A stretch of DNA of 64,000 nucleotides from Catellatospora bangladeshensis. Its GTDB lineage: Bacteria; Actinomycetota; Actinomycetes; Mycobacteriales; Micromonosporaceae. The notes beneath the pieces were generated by a model that worked only from the letters and a program-made list of their open reading frames with translations, ran no database searches and was not told the DNA's origin. The position numbers were made by a program, and so were the translations under genes. Positions 53,384 through 61,530 of the stretch are shown piece after piece (position 1 is the first letter of the stretch; every line of letters starts with the position of its first letter). The DNA lies in assembly GCF_016862575.1 (NCBI RefSeq), contig NZ_BONF01000038.1:1-64000 (forward strand), in the 5' to 3' direction.

Positions 53384-54032
53384 GGCGTGCCTCCTCGTCC
53401 TCCTCGTCGCCGCCGGCGGCGACGGTTCGATCCTCCCGGCCGGCGCGCTCGGCCCGCGCCAGCTCGTCCGGGGTGTCGCAGTCGTACCACGGCGGCGGGC
53501 CGTCCCCGGCCCAGGCCACCTGCGCCACGTCCACGCCGTCCAGCAGCCTCCGCATCGACGCCCCGTGCGGGTCGGCCGGCAGCGCGGCCCGCAGCGCGGC
53601 GATGCGCCACATCGCGCACAGGTGCTGCCGCCGCCCGCCGTTGTCCACGAAGAGCGCCACGCCGGGCGCGGCACTCCGGTCCGTCTCGCCGGTGAGGCTG
53701 TCGGCCAGCGCGCCGATCGCATCGGCGGTCAGGAACGGCAGGTCCGCCGCGGTGATCAGGACCAGGCCCGCCGCGGGCAGGTGTGCGGCGCCCGCGGCGA
53801 GCGCGGCGACCGGACCGCCGCCCGGCGGCTCCTCGCGCGTCAGCACCGCGTGCTCGGGCAGCTCGGGGGCCAGCTCCGGCGGGCCCACCACGATCAGCGG
53901 GCGGGCGGCGGCGACCGCGGCGAGCACGCGCCGCAGCATCGGCACCCCACCCACGGGCAGCAGCGGTTTGGCGGGATCGCCCATCCGGCGGCCCGCGCCT
54001 CCGGCCAGCACCAGCGCGGCGTACGCGCTCAT
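53364..54032 (-). CDS. mobA: MobA-like molybdenum cofactor guanylyltransferase
   Basis: A 222-residue nucleotidyltransferase that would attach GMP to molybdopterin to form the MGD cofactor. The signature is ALVLAGGAGRRMGDPAKPLLPVGGVPML (about 5-32) with the GTP-binding LAGG-x3-RMG and the Lys. LITAADLPFLTADAIGAL (about 90-107) is the second metal/nucleotide motif. Start 54032 follows GGGAGGTG. The C-terminal tail is acidic and low complexity. Divergent from the DUF4192 gene. MoaA and MoaD are encoded 6 kb away. Some relatives transfer CMP rather than GMP. Confidence 0.87.
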   Translation of the reverse strand: MSAYAALVLAGGAGRRMGDPAKPLLPVGGVPMLRRVLAAVAAARPLIVVGPPELAPELPEHAVLTREEPPGGGPVAALAAGAAHLPAAGLVLITAADLPFLTADAIGALADSLTGETDRSAAPGVALFVDNGGRRQHLCAMWRIAALRAALPADPHGASMRRLLDGVDVAQVAWAGDGPPPWYDCDTPDELARAERAGREDRTVAAGGDEEDEEARHERRPA

Positions 54033-54127
54033 CGCACCTCCCCCGGCCCTGTGGACGGACCGGCGTGTCGTCCACAGGAAAACGATCATCGCTGTTCCCG
54101 TGCGGCAGCGGCGGCGAGGCTGCCCGC

Positions 54128-55096
54128 ATGACCACGGACACCCCGGCCTACCGCCTCACCGAGCGGGCCGACCTGCTCGGATACGCGCCCTACCTGCTCG
54201 GCTTCCATCCGGCCGACAGCGTCGTCGTGATGGGACTGCGCGGCGACCGCATCGTCGTCGCTGCCCGCGCCGACGTCGCCGGGCCCCGCACCGAGACGGT
54301 ACGCCGCTTCGCGCAGGTGCTGCGCGCGGCGGGCCGGGGCCGGGACGCGGTCGGCTCGGTCGTGCTCCTCGGCTACGGGCCCGGCGCCGGGGCGGCCGAC
54401 GCGACCAGGCACGCCGCCGACGCGCTCGACGCGCGGGGCTACCACGTACGCGAGGTGCTGCTGCAGGACGGCGACCGCTACCACTGCTTGCAGTGCGACC
54501 GGTGCACCCCGGCGGAGGGCGCCCGGTTCGACCCGAGCGCCACGGCCGCGGCGGCGATGGCCACGTACGAGGGCCTGGTCGCCCTGCCGGACCGGGACGC
54601 CGTCGAGCGCCAGGTCGAGCCGGTCGGCGGCCTCGCCGCGGCCGCCATGACCCAGGCCGTCGACCGGGCCGAGGAGCGCCTGGCCGCCCTGCTCGCCGAC
54701 GGCGGCGACGCGGCCCTGGTCACGGCGGGGGAGGCAGCCGTCGAGGCGGCGCTGGACGTGGCCGGGACCGGCGGCCGCCTCGATGACGACGCCGCCGCCT
54801 GGCTCATCGTGCTGCTGCACGACCTGCGCTGCCGTGACCACGCCTGGCAGCGCACCGACGCCGCCGCCTGGCAGCACGAGCTGTGGCTGGACCTCACCCG
54901 CCGCGCCGAGCCGGCCCTCGCCGCCCCGCCCGCCGCGCTGCTGGCCTGGTCCGCCTGGCGCGCCGGCAACGGCGTGCTGGCCCGCGCCGCCCTCGACCGC
55001 GCCCTGCACGCCGACCCGGCGTACTCCCTGGCCCACCTGCTCACCGACGCCCTGGACCGCGCCGTCCCACCCCACTCCATCCACCCCTGGCCCTGA
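54128..55096 (+). CDS. DUF4192 domain protein
   Basis: A 322-residue actinobacterial protein of the DUF4192 family. The N-terminal signature is RADLLGYAPYLLGFHPADSVVVMGLRGDRIVVAARAD (about 13-49). The middle has VVLLGYGPG, HVREVLLQDGDRYHCLQCDRCTP (Cys cluster, about 108-130), and the C-terminal helical part WSAWRAGNGVLARAALDRALHADPAYSLAHLL resembles a TPR-like repeat. ATG at 54128. Function unknown. The gene is followed by a palindromic repeat. Confidence 0.9.
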   Translation: MTTDTPAYRLTERADLLGYAPYLLGFHPADSVVVMGLRGDRIVVAARADVAGPRTETVRRFAQVLRAAGRGRDAVGSVVLLGYGPGAGAADATRHAADALDARGYHVREVLLQDGDRYHCLQCDRCTPAEGARFDPSATAAAAMATYEGLVALPDRDAVERQVEPVGGLAAAAMTQAVDRAEERLAALLADGGDAALVTAGEAAVEAALDVAGTGGRLDDDAAAWLIVLLHDLRCRDHAWQRTDAAAWQHELWLDLTRRAEPALAAPPAALLAWSAWRAGNGVLARAALDRALHADPAYSLAHLLTDALDRAVPPHSIHPWP

Positions 55097-55099
55097 ACG

Positions 55100-55176
55100 G
55101 AAGGGCACCTTCCTCAGCTCGCGTCAGCGAGATGAGCGGCAGCCCAGCACGCGTTGCGTGATAGAAGGTGCCCTTC
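55100..55176. repeat. Palindromic intergenic repeat, copy C
   Basis: Arms GAAGGGCACCTTC (55100-55112) and GAAGGTGCCCTTC (55164-55176) are identical to those at 1431-1474. The loop here is 51 bases and unrelated, with internal short stems such as CTCGCGTCAGCGAG. It sits just before the fructosamine-kinase gene. Confidence 0.75.
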
Positions 55177-55204
55177 TCAACCTCTGCGGTCCGCGCGGCT
55201 CAGA

Positions 55205-56107
55205 ATGGGAGCCGTGGATCTGGCCTACCTGCGTGCGCACCCGCACCTGCTGCCGACGTTCCTGCATCACCAGCGCATCCGGGAGACCCCGGTCGACGGC
55301 GGGTCGATCTGCCACACCAGCAGGCTGACCTTCGACGACGGCGAGTCGATCTTCACGAAGTCGTGGCCCGAGGCCGGTGGGCGGGCCCCGGGCGGGTTCT
55401 TCGCCGCCGAGGCGAACGGGCTGCGCTGGCTGGCCGAGACGGGCACGGTGGCCGTGCCCGAGGTGCTGGTCGACACGCCGGACCTGCTCGGCATGGCCTG
55501 GATCGAGCACGGGCAGCCGTCGGCGCGGGCCGCCGAGGAGTTCGGGCGCGCCCTCGCCGGGCTGCACCGGGCCGGGGCACCCGCGTTCGGGGCGGCCTGG
55601 GCCGGCTTCCACGGCTCCGCCCCGATGGACAACACGCCCGGTCCGGGGCCGTGGCACGCGTGGTACGCCGAGCGGCGGCTGGCCGCGTACCTGCGGCTCT
55701 CCGTGGACCGCGGCGCGCTGGAGCAGGCCGATATCGCCCGCGTCGAGCGGGTGATCGCAGGCGTGGACCGGGTCGGCGGTGACGAGGCGCCCGCGCGCAT
55801 CCACGGCGACCTGTGGACGGGCAACCTGCTGTGGGGTGCCGACGGGCGCTGCTGGCTGGTGGACCCGGCGGCGCACGGCGGCCACCGCGAGACCGACCTG
55901 GCCTACCTGGGCCTGTGGGGCGGGGCGCCGCACCTGGAGCGGATCCTGTCGGCGTACGCCGAGGCCTGGCCCCCCGCCGACGGCTGGCGCGAGCGCACCC
56001 CGCTGCACCAGCTCTCCATGTACCTCCTGCACACGGCCCTCTTCGGCGCCGCCTTCGCCCCCGGCGTCCGCGACACCACCGCCGCCTGCCTCCCCCTCAT
56101 CACCTGA
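55205..56107 (+). CDS. Fructosamine kinase family protein
   Basis: A 300-residue kinase-fold protein of the fructosamine-3-kinase/ketosamine kinase family, which phosphorylates glycated amines and so allows deglycation. The catalytic loop is ARIHGDLWTGNLLWG (about 198-212), with WLVDPAAHGGHRETDLA (about 218-234) giving the DFG-like Asp. An N-terminal lysine segment (SIFTKSW) and WIEHG hinge are visible. Start ATG 55205; GTG 55214 is a possible alternative. It ends at a palindrome shared with the convergent pnkp gene. Confidence 0.88.
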   Translation: MGAVDLAYLRAHPHLLPTFLHHQRIRETPVDGGSICHTSRLTFDDGESIFTKSWPEAGGRAPGGFFAAEANGLRWLAETGTVAVPEVLVDTPDLLGMAWIEHGQPSARAAEEFGRALAGLHRAGAPAFGAAWAGFHGSAPMDNTPGPGPWHAWYAERRLAAYLRLSVDRGALEQADIARVERVIAGVDRVGGDEAPARIHGDLWTGNLLWGADGRCWLVDPAAHGGHRETDLAYLGLWGGAPHLERILSAYAEAWPPADGWRERTPLHQLSMYLLHTALFGAAFAPGVRDTTAACLPLIT

Positions 56108-56119
56108 CCCGTGCAGGCA

Positions 56120-56179
56120 GCAGTTTCGGGGAAAGTGCGGCTTCCGGGAGGCCGGTAGGTGCAGTTTCCCCGAAACTGC
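56120..56179. terminator. Inverted repeat between converging genes
   Basis: Arms 56120-56138 and 56161-56179 (GCAGTTTCGGGGAAA type) pair over 18 of 19 positions with a 22-base loop. Position suggests a shared terminator for the kinase and pnkp genes. Confidence 0.75.
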
Positions 56180-56189
56180 CGAGCCGCCT

Positions 56190-58799
56190 CTAGAGGCGGG
56201 GGTCGGTGGGTTCGGATTCGCTCGCGAGGATCGCGAAGACGAGTTCGTGTACGCGCCAGAGCGGCCCGTCGCGGCCGACCGTGTCCAGGGCGGCGAGGCC
56301 CAGGCCGTGCTCGCGCAGGGCGAGCGCGCGCTTGCGGCCGAGCTTGCGCTGGCGGAGGCGGGCGAGCTGGTCCGGCTCGGTGTAGGAGGGCCCGTAGATG
56401 ATGCGCAGGTACTCCCGGCCGCGGCACTTCACGCCGGGCTGCACCAGGCCTTTCGCGCCGCGCACGGAGAGCCCGGCGTACGGCTTCACCACCATGCCCT
56501 CGCCGCCCGCGCCGGTCAGCGCGAGCCACCAGTCCGTCGCCTCGGCGATCGCGCCGTCGGAGGCGTCCCCGGTCAGGTCGAGCACCAGGCGGCGGGTCGG
56601 GGTGAACGCCGCCGGATCGGCCGCGACCAGCCGGTCGGCCACGGACAGGTGCCAGCCGTGGTCGGCGTCGGTGAACGACCGGCCCTCCGCCGCGAGCACC
56701 GCGAACGGGGCGAGCGTGATCCCGTCGACCCCTTCGACGGGGGCGACGTACCGGCGGTAGGCGTCGGTGAAGGCGTGCACGTCACGCAGGACGCCGCCGA
56801 GCCGCTCACGCTGGGCGGCCACGTCCAGCCCGCGGGCGGCGGCCACGTCGAGCACCTCCAGGGCGGCGGGCAGTGCGGCCCGGCCGGCGGCGCCGACCGC
56901 GGCGTACTGGTGGATCAGCGGCTGCGCCTTGGCCGACCAGGGCAGCAGCTCGCAGTCGAGCAGCAGCCAGTCGGTGTCCAGCTCGTCCCACAGCCCGGCC
57001 GCGGTGACCGCGGCGCGCACCTTGGCCAGCAGCTGCTCGGTGCGGTCCGGGTCGAAGAAGGGCCGCCCGGTGCGCGTGTAGATCACGCCGGTGGCGCCGT
57101 CGTCGACGAAGCGCTTGGCGGCGACGGCCGCGTCCTTGCAGACCAGCACGACCGCGCGGGAACCCATGTGCTTCTCCTCGCAGACCACCCGGTCCACCCC
57201 GGCGGCGCGCAGGTCGGCCAGCGCCTCGGCCGGGTGCTCCAGGTAGCCGTCCACGGCCGAGGTCGAGGACGGGGCCATGGTCGGCGGCAGCCAGAGCAGC
57301 CAGCGCGGGTCGACCGCGAACCGGCTCATCACCTCCAGCGCCGCCGCGGAGTGCTCGGCGGGCACGGTAACGGTGCCGTACGGCGTCTGCACGTGCCGGC
57401 GCCCGGTGACCTCGGACAGCCACAGCGCCCCCGCCGCACGATCGGGCACCGGGGCGGCCCGCAGCGGGCGGGCCGGCTCGTAGTACCGCTCGGTGGCGGT
57501 GACCTCGACCAGCTCCCGCTCGGGGTAGCGCAGCGCGGTCAGCTTGCCGCCGAACACGGCTCCGGTGTCCAGGCAGATGGTGTTGTTGACCCACTCCGGG
57601 ACGACCGTGGGCGTGTGACCGTAGACGACCATGGCACGGCCGCGGTACTCCTGCGCCCACGGGTAGCGCACGGGCAGGCCGAACTCGTCGGTCTCGCCGG
57701 TGGTGTCGCCGTACATGGCGAAGGAGCGCACCCGGCCCGACGCCCGGCCGTGGTAGGCCTCCTTCAGCCCGGCGTGCGCGACCACCAGCCGGCCGCCGTC
57801 CAGCACGTAGTGGCTGATCAGGCCGTCCAGGAACGGAGCCAGGCCGTCGACCGGGTCGGCCGCCAGCTGCGCGACGGTCTCGGCGAGACCGTGGGTGAGC
57901 TGCACCTGCCGCCCGCGCAGGTGGCGCAGCAGCTTGTTCTCGTGGTTGCCGGCCACGCACAGCGCCCGGCCTCCCGCGATCATGTTCATGACCAGGCGCA
58001 GCACGCCGGGCGAGTCCGGCCCGCGGTCCACCAGGTCGCCGACGAACACGGCGGTACGCCCCGCGGGGTGGCTCGCGTCCACCGCCCGCCCGGACGCGTC
58101 CCGGGTCAGCTCCCAGCCGAGCGCGGTGAGCAGCCGCTCCAGCTCGGCCCGGCAGCCGTGCACGTCGCCGACCAGGTCGAACGGGCCGGTCAGCTCGGTG
58201 CGGTCGTTGAACAGCTTCTCGTAGCGCAGCTCGACGGCGTCGGGATCCTTCACCACGTACACCTTGCGGAAGCCCTCGCGGGCCAGCCGGTTCAGTGAGT
58301 GCCGCAGGTCGCGGTGCTGGCGGCGCAGCACCTCGCGGCCGAACGCCCGGTCGGGCCGGGCCTGCGTGCGCTCCCAGCACAGCGGCTCGGGCGTGTCCAC
58401 GACGATCGCCACCGGCAGGACGTCGTGCGCTTTGGCGACCTCGACCAGGGCGGTGCGGGCGTGCTGCTGCACGTTCGTCGCGTCGACCACGGTGAGCCGC
58501 CCGGCCCGCAGCCGCTTGCCCGCGACCAGGTGCAGCACCTCGAAGGCGTCCTTCGTGACCGACTGGTCGTTCTCGTCGTCGGCGAGCAGCCCCCGGAACG
58601 CGTCACTGGACAGCACCTGGGTGGGCAGGAAGTGCCGGCGCGCGAAGGTGGACTTGCCCGATCCGGAGATGCCGACCAGCACGACCAGCGACAGCTCGGG
58701 CAGCGTGACGACGGTGGGATCACCAGCCCGGCCCGTCCGCTCGGCGAAGGTGCCGGCGGCGGCCGGCTCGGTCGTGGTGGGTTCGTCGTGCTCGGTCAT
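56190..58799 (-). CDS. pnkp: Bacterial polynucleotide kinase-phosphatase-ligase Pnkp (RNA repair)
   Basis: An 869-residue three-domain RNA-repair enzyme. The 5'-kinase has P-loop GISGSGKST (about 40). A binuclear metallophosphatase (GDVHGC at about 210, GDLVDRGPDS, AGNHENKL) follows. The C-terminal adenylyltransferase/ligase has the motif I Lys in EEKHMGSRAV (about 540) and MVVKPY (motif V). In characterised systems it forms a complex with Hen1, heals broken tRNA ends and seals them, with Hen1 required for ligation. The ATG at 58799 overlaps the hen1 stop by four bases (ATGA), fixing the start and coupling the genes. Confidence 0.96.
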   Translation of the reverse strand: MTEHDEPTTTEPAAAGTFAERTGRAGDPTVVTLPELSLVVLVGISGSGKSTFARRHFLPTQVLSSDAFRGLLADDENDQSVTKDAFEVLHLVAGKRLRAGRLTVVDATNVQQHARTALVEVAKAHDVLPVAIVVDTPEPLCWERTQARPDRAFGREVLRRQHRDLRHSLNRLAREGFRKVYVVKDPDAVELRYEKLFNDRTELTGPFDLVGDVHGCRAELERLLTALGWELTRDASGRAVDASHPAGRTAVFVGDLVDRGPDSPGVLRLVMNMIAGGRALCVAGNHENKLLRHLRGRQVQLTHGLAETVAQLAADPVDGLAPFLDGLISHYVLDGGRLVVAHAGLKEAYHGRASGRVRSFAMYGDTTGETDEFGLPVRYPWAQEYRGRAMVVYGHTPTVVPEWVNNTICLDTGAVFGGKLTALRYPERELVEVTATERYYEPARPLRAAPVPDRAAGALWLSEVTGRRHVQTPYGTVTVPAEHSAAALEVMSRFAVDPRWLLWLPPTMAPSSTSAVDGYLEHPAEALADLRAAGVDRVVCEEKHMGSRAVVLVCKDAAVAAKRFVDDGATGVIYTRTGRPFFDPDRTEQLLAKVRAAVTAAGLWDELDTDWLLLDCELLPWSAKAQPLIHQYAAVGAAGRAALPAALEVLDVAAARGLDVAAQRERLGGVLRDVHAFTDAYRRYVAPVEGVDGITLAPFAVLAAEGRSFTDADHGWHLSVADRLVAADPAAFTPTRRLVLDLTGDASDGAIAEATDWWLALTGAGGEGMVVKPYAGLSVRGAKGLVQPGVKCRGREYLRIIYGPSYTEPDQLARLRQRKLGRKRALALREHGLGLAALDTVGRDGPLWRVHELVFAILASESEPTDPRL

Positions 58800-60205
58800 G
58801 CGGGCACCTCCTCGGCGACGGCGGTCTCGGTCTTCGTGAACAGGGCCAGCTGGGTCGGCGGGCCGACCTCGGGATCGGCGTCGCCGACGTCGCGCAGCGC
58901 ATACGCGTAGCCGTAGTCGGCGGCGACCCGGTCGCACCAGGCGGTGAACTCGGCGCGGGTCCACTCGAAGCGGTGGTCGTCGTGCCGGTGGCCGCCCTCG
59001 GCCAGGCCCTCGTAGCGCACGTTGTACTCGACGTTGGGCGTGGTCACCACGACCGCGCCCGGCTTGGCGTCGCCGAACACCGCGGCGCACAGCGCGGGCA
59101 GCCGGGGTGCGTCCAGGTGCTCGATGACCTCCATCAGCACGGCGGCGTCGTACCCGCGCAGCCGCTCGTCGACGTAGGTCAGCGCGGACTGGATCAGCTT
59201 GATCCGGGCGCGCTGCCGGTCGGGCAGCCGCTTGAGCCGCAGCCGCCGCTCGGCGATCTCCAGCACCTTCGGCGACACGTCCGCGCCGACGATCTCGGTG
59301 TAGCGCCGGTCCCGGATCAGGTCACCCAGCAGCGCGCCCCCGCCGCAGCCCAGGTCGAGGACCCGGGTCGCGCCGGTGTCGGCCAGCGCGGCGAGCACGG
59401 CGGCGCGCCGGCGTACGTTCAGCGGCTTGGTCTTCTCCACCGCGGGGCCCTCGGCGACGGAGTCGTCGGCGGGCGCCTCCTCCAGCGGAGCCAGCGCCGC
59501 GTCCGCCTTCGCGGCCAGCGCCCGGCTGTGCGCCAGGTAGCGCCGGATGATCAGCGCCCGTTCCGGGTGCCCGGCCAGCCAGCCGTCGCCGGCGCGCAGC
59601 AGCTTCTCGATCTCGTCGGGCGCGACCCAGTAGTGCTTGGCGTCGTCCAGCACGGGCAGCAGCACGTAGAGGTGGTTCAGCGCGTCGGCCAGGCGCAGCT
59701 CGCCGGTGAGCGTCAGGTCGACGTAACGGCTGTCGCCCCACTCCGGAAACGCCGGGTCGAGTGGCAGCACGGTGCCCCGCACCGTCCAGCCGAGCGGCGT
59801 GAACAGGCGCTCGGCCAGCTTCAGCCCGCCCTTGGCGCGCAGCGACGGCACGCCGATCTCCAGCGGGATCGCGGTCGCGGCCAGCTCGGGCCGGTCCTTG
59901 GAGACACCGCGCGCGGCGGTGCGGAAGACGCGGTTCAGCGCGGCGGCGAGCAGGCTGGACGCCGCGTACGGCCGGTCGTTGACGTACTGGTTGAGCTGCT
60001 GCCCGTCGGCGCGGGTGTCGGCCAGCCGTTGCGGGTCGATCTCGACGAGCAGCGCGGCGGTGCAGCGCTGCTCGCTCGCCTCCGGGTACAGCACGGTGGC
60101 CGTACCGCTGCTGAGGTCGAAGGTGTGCACCCGGTCCGGGTGCTTCACCAGCAGGAAGCCGAGGTCGGTGGCGGGACGGTGCGTGGTCGAGAGGGTCAGC
60201 AACAC
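58796..60205 (-). CDS. hen1: 3'-terminal RNA ribose 2'-O-methyltransferase Hen1
   Basis: A 469-residue partner of Pnkp. The N-terminal half (about 1-240, MLLTLSTTHRPATDLGFLLVKHPDRVHTF) is the region that activates the Pnkp ligase in known systems. The C-terminal methyltransferase has the AdoMet motif LDLGCGGGALL (about 280) and the Hen1 metal ligands EVIEHLD (about 355) and HDDHRFEWTRAEF (about 395). It methylates the 2'-OH at the break so the repaired RNA resists a second cut. GTG start at 60205; divergent from moaA by 64 bases. No ribotoxin gene is adjacent. Confidence 0.96.
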   Translation of the reverse strand: MLLTLSTTHRPATDLGFLLVKHPDRVHTFDLSSGTATVLYPEASEQRCTAALLVEIDPQRLADTRADGQQLNQYVNDRPYAASSLLAAALNRVFRTAARGVSKDRPELAATAIPLEIGVPSLRAKGGLKLAERLFTPLGWTVRGTVLPLDPAFPEWGDSRYVDLTLTGELRLADALNHLYVLLPVLDDAKHYWVAPDEIEKLLRAGDGWLAGHPERALIIRRYLAHSRALAAKADAALAPLEEAPADDSVAEGPAVEKTKPLNVRRRAAVLAALADTGATRVLDLGCGGGALLGDLIRDRRYTEIVGADVSPKVLEIAERRLRLKRLPDRQRARIKLIQSALTYVDERLRGYDAAVLMEVIEHLDAPRLPALCAAVFGDAKPGAVVVTTPNVEYNVRYEGLAEGGHRHDDHRFEWTRAEFTAWCDRVAADYGYAYALRDVGDADPEVGPPTQLALFTKTETAVAEEVPA

Positions 60206-60269
60206 GGCCGGGATCCTGCCAGGTGGCCAGGGACCGCGCATGCCGTTAACGGCGCGGTAGGTTCGTAAG

Positions 60270-61274
60270 GTGACCTCCGCGCACCCTGGACTGATCGACC
60301 GGTACGGCCGTCGCGCCGTCGATCTGCGGGTCTCGCTGACGGATCGGTGCAACCTGCGCTGTTCGTACTGTATGCCCCCGGAAGGCCTCCCCTGGCTGCC
60401 GAAGGCCGAGATCCTCACCGACGGCGAGGTGCTCCGGCTGATCACGATCGCGGTGACCCGGCTCGGCGTCGAGGAGGTGCGCTTCACCGGCGGGGAGCCG
60501 CTGCTGCGCCCCGGCATCGTGGACATCGTGGCCGGTTCGGCGGCGCTGTCGCCCCGGCCCCGGCTCTCGGTCACCACGAACGGCATCGGCCTGGCCCGCC
60601 TCGCCGTGCCGCTGCGCGACGCCGGGCTGGACCGGGTCAACGTCTCGCTGGACACCATCGACCCGGAGCGCTTCGCCGCGATCGCGCTGCGCCGCCGCTT
60701 CCAGGACGTGATCGACGGGCTGTCCGGCGCCGCCGCGGCCGGGCTGACCCCGGTGAAGCTCAACGCGGTGCTGCTGCGCGGCGTGAACGACGACGAGGCC
60801 CCCGCGCTGCTGCGATTCGCCCTTAAGCACGGGTACGAGCTGCGTTTCATCGAGCAGATGCCGCTGGACGCCCAGCACGGGTGGAGCCGCGACAAGATGG
60901 TCACCGCGGACGAGATCCTGGCGTCGCTGACCACGGAGTTCGACCTCACCCCCGACCCCGCCGAGCGGGGCGGCGCACCGGCCGAGACGTGGCTGGTCGA
61001 CGGTGGTCCGGCGAAGGTCGGCGTGATCGCCTCGGTGACCCGGCCGTTCTGCGGCGACTGCGACCGGACCCGGCTGACCGCCGACGGGCAGGTGCGCAAC
61101 TGCCTGTTCGCCCGGGGCGAGACCGACCTGCGCGGGCTGCTGCGCGGCGGGGCCGAGGACGAGGAGATCGCGCAGCGCTGGCGGGACGCGATGTGGGGCA
61201 AGATGCCCGGTCACGGCATCGACAACCCGCGCTTCCTGCAGCCCACCCGGCCCATGTCCGCCATCGGGGGATGA
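60270..61274 (+). CDS. moaA: GTP 3',8-cyclase MoaA
   Basis: A radical SAM enzyme for the first step of molybdenum-cofactor synthesis (GTP to 3',8-cH2GTP). 334 residues. The N-terminal 4Fe-4S motif is CNLRCSYC (Cys 27, 31, 34), with FTGGEPLLR (about 72-80). The second cluster is in FCGDCDRTRLTADGQVRNCLF (about 258-278). It ends with the GG dipeptide essential for activity. The GTG at 60270 has TAGGTT six bases upstream, so leaderless. It overlaps moaD by four bases. Confidence 0.97.
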   Translation: MTSAHPGLIDRYGRRAVDLRVSLTDRCNLRCSYCMPPEGLPWLPKAEILTDGEVLRLITIAVTRLGVEEVRFTGGEPLLRPGIVDIVAGSAALSPRPRLSVTTNGIGLARLAVPLRDAGLDRVNVSLDTIDPERFAAIALRRRFQDVIDGLSGAAAAGLTPVKLNAVLLRGVNDDEAPALLRFALKHGYELRFIEQMPLDAQHGWSRDKMVTADEILASLTTEFDLTPDPAERGGAPAETWLVDGGPAKVGVIASVTRPFCGDCDRTRLTADGQVRNCLFARGETDLRGLLRGGAEDEEIAQRWRDAMWGKMPGHGIDNPRFLQPTRPMSAIGG

Positions 61275-61519
61275 ACGTGATCACGATCCGCTACTACGCG
61301 GGCGCGCGCGCCGCAGCCGGGGTCGGCGAGGAGCGCCTGCCCGCGGGGCTGGACCTGACCCAGCTGGTCAAGGAGCTGAGCACCGCGCACGGGGACCGGC
61401 TGGGGCGGGTGCTCCTTTCAGCCAGCTTTCTGGTTGACGGGCTAGCCTGGCACGACCGCCGCGCGCCCATTCCGTCCGGCGCGACCGTGGACGTGCTTCC
61501 GCCCTTCGCCGGCGGGTGA
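61271..61519 (+). CDS. moaD: MoaD-type molybdopterin synthase sulfur carrier
   Basis: An 82-residue ubiquitin-fold protein whose C-terminal Gly-Gly (PPFAGG) is thiocarboxylated and donates sulfur to precursor Z. It starts MNVITIRYYAGARAAAGVGEE, and LPSGATVDVLPP-like IPSGATVDVLPPFAGG closes the fold. ATGA overlap with moaA couples translation. MoaE is not in the window. Confidence 0.93.
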   Translation: MNVITIRYYAGARAAAGVGEERLPAGLDLTQLVKELSTAHGDRLGRVLLSASFLVDGLAWHDRRAPIPSGATVDVLPPFAGG

Positions 61520-61530
61520 AAGGACACCCC

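Noticed and set aside
55779-58298. 839-codon open frame on the plus strand across pnkp
   Set aside because: Antisense to the conserved three-domain Pnkp. Only codon bias keeps it open.
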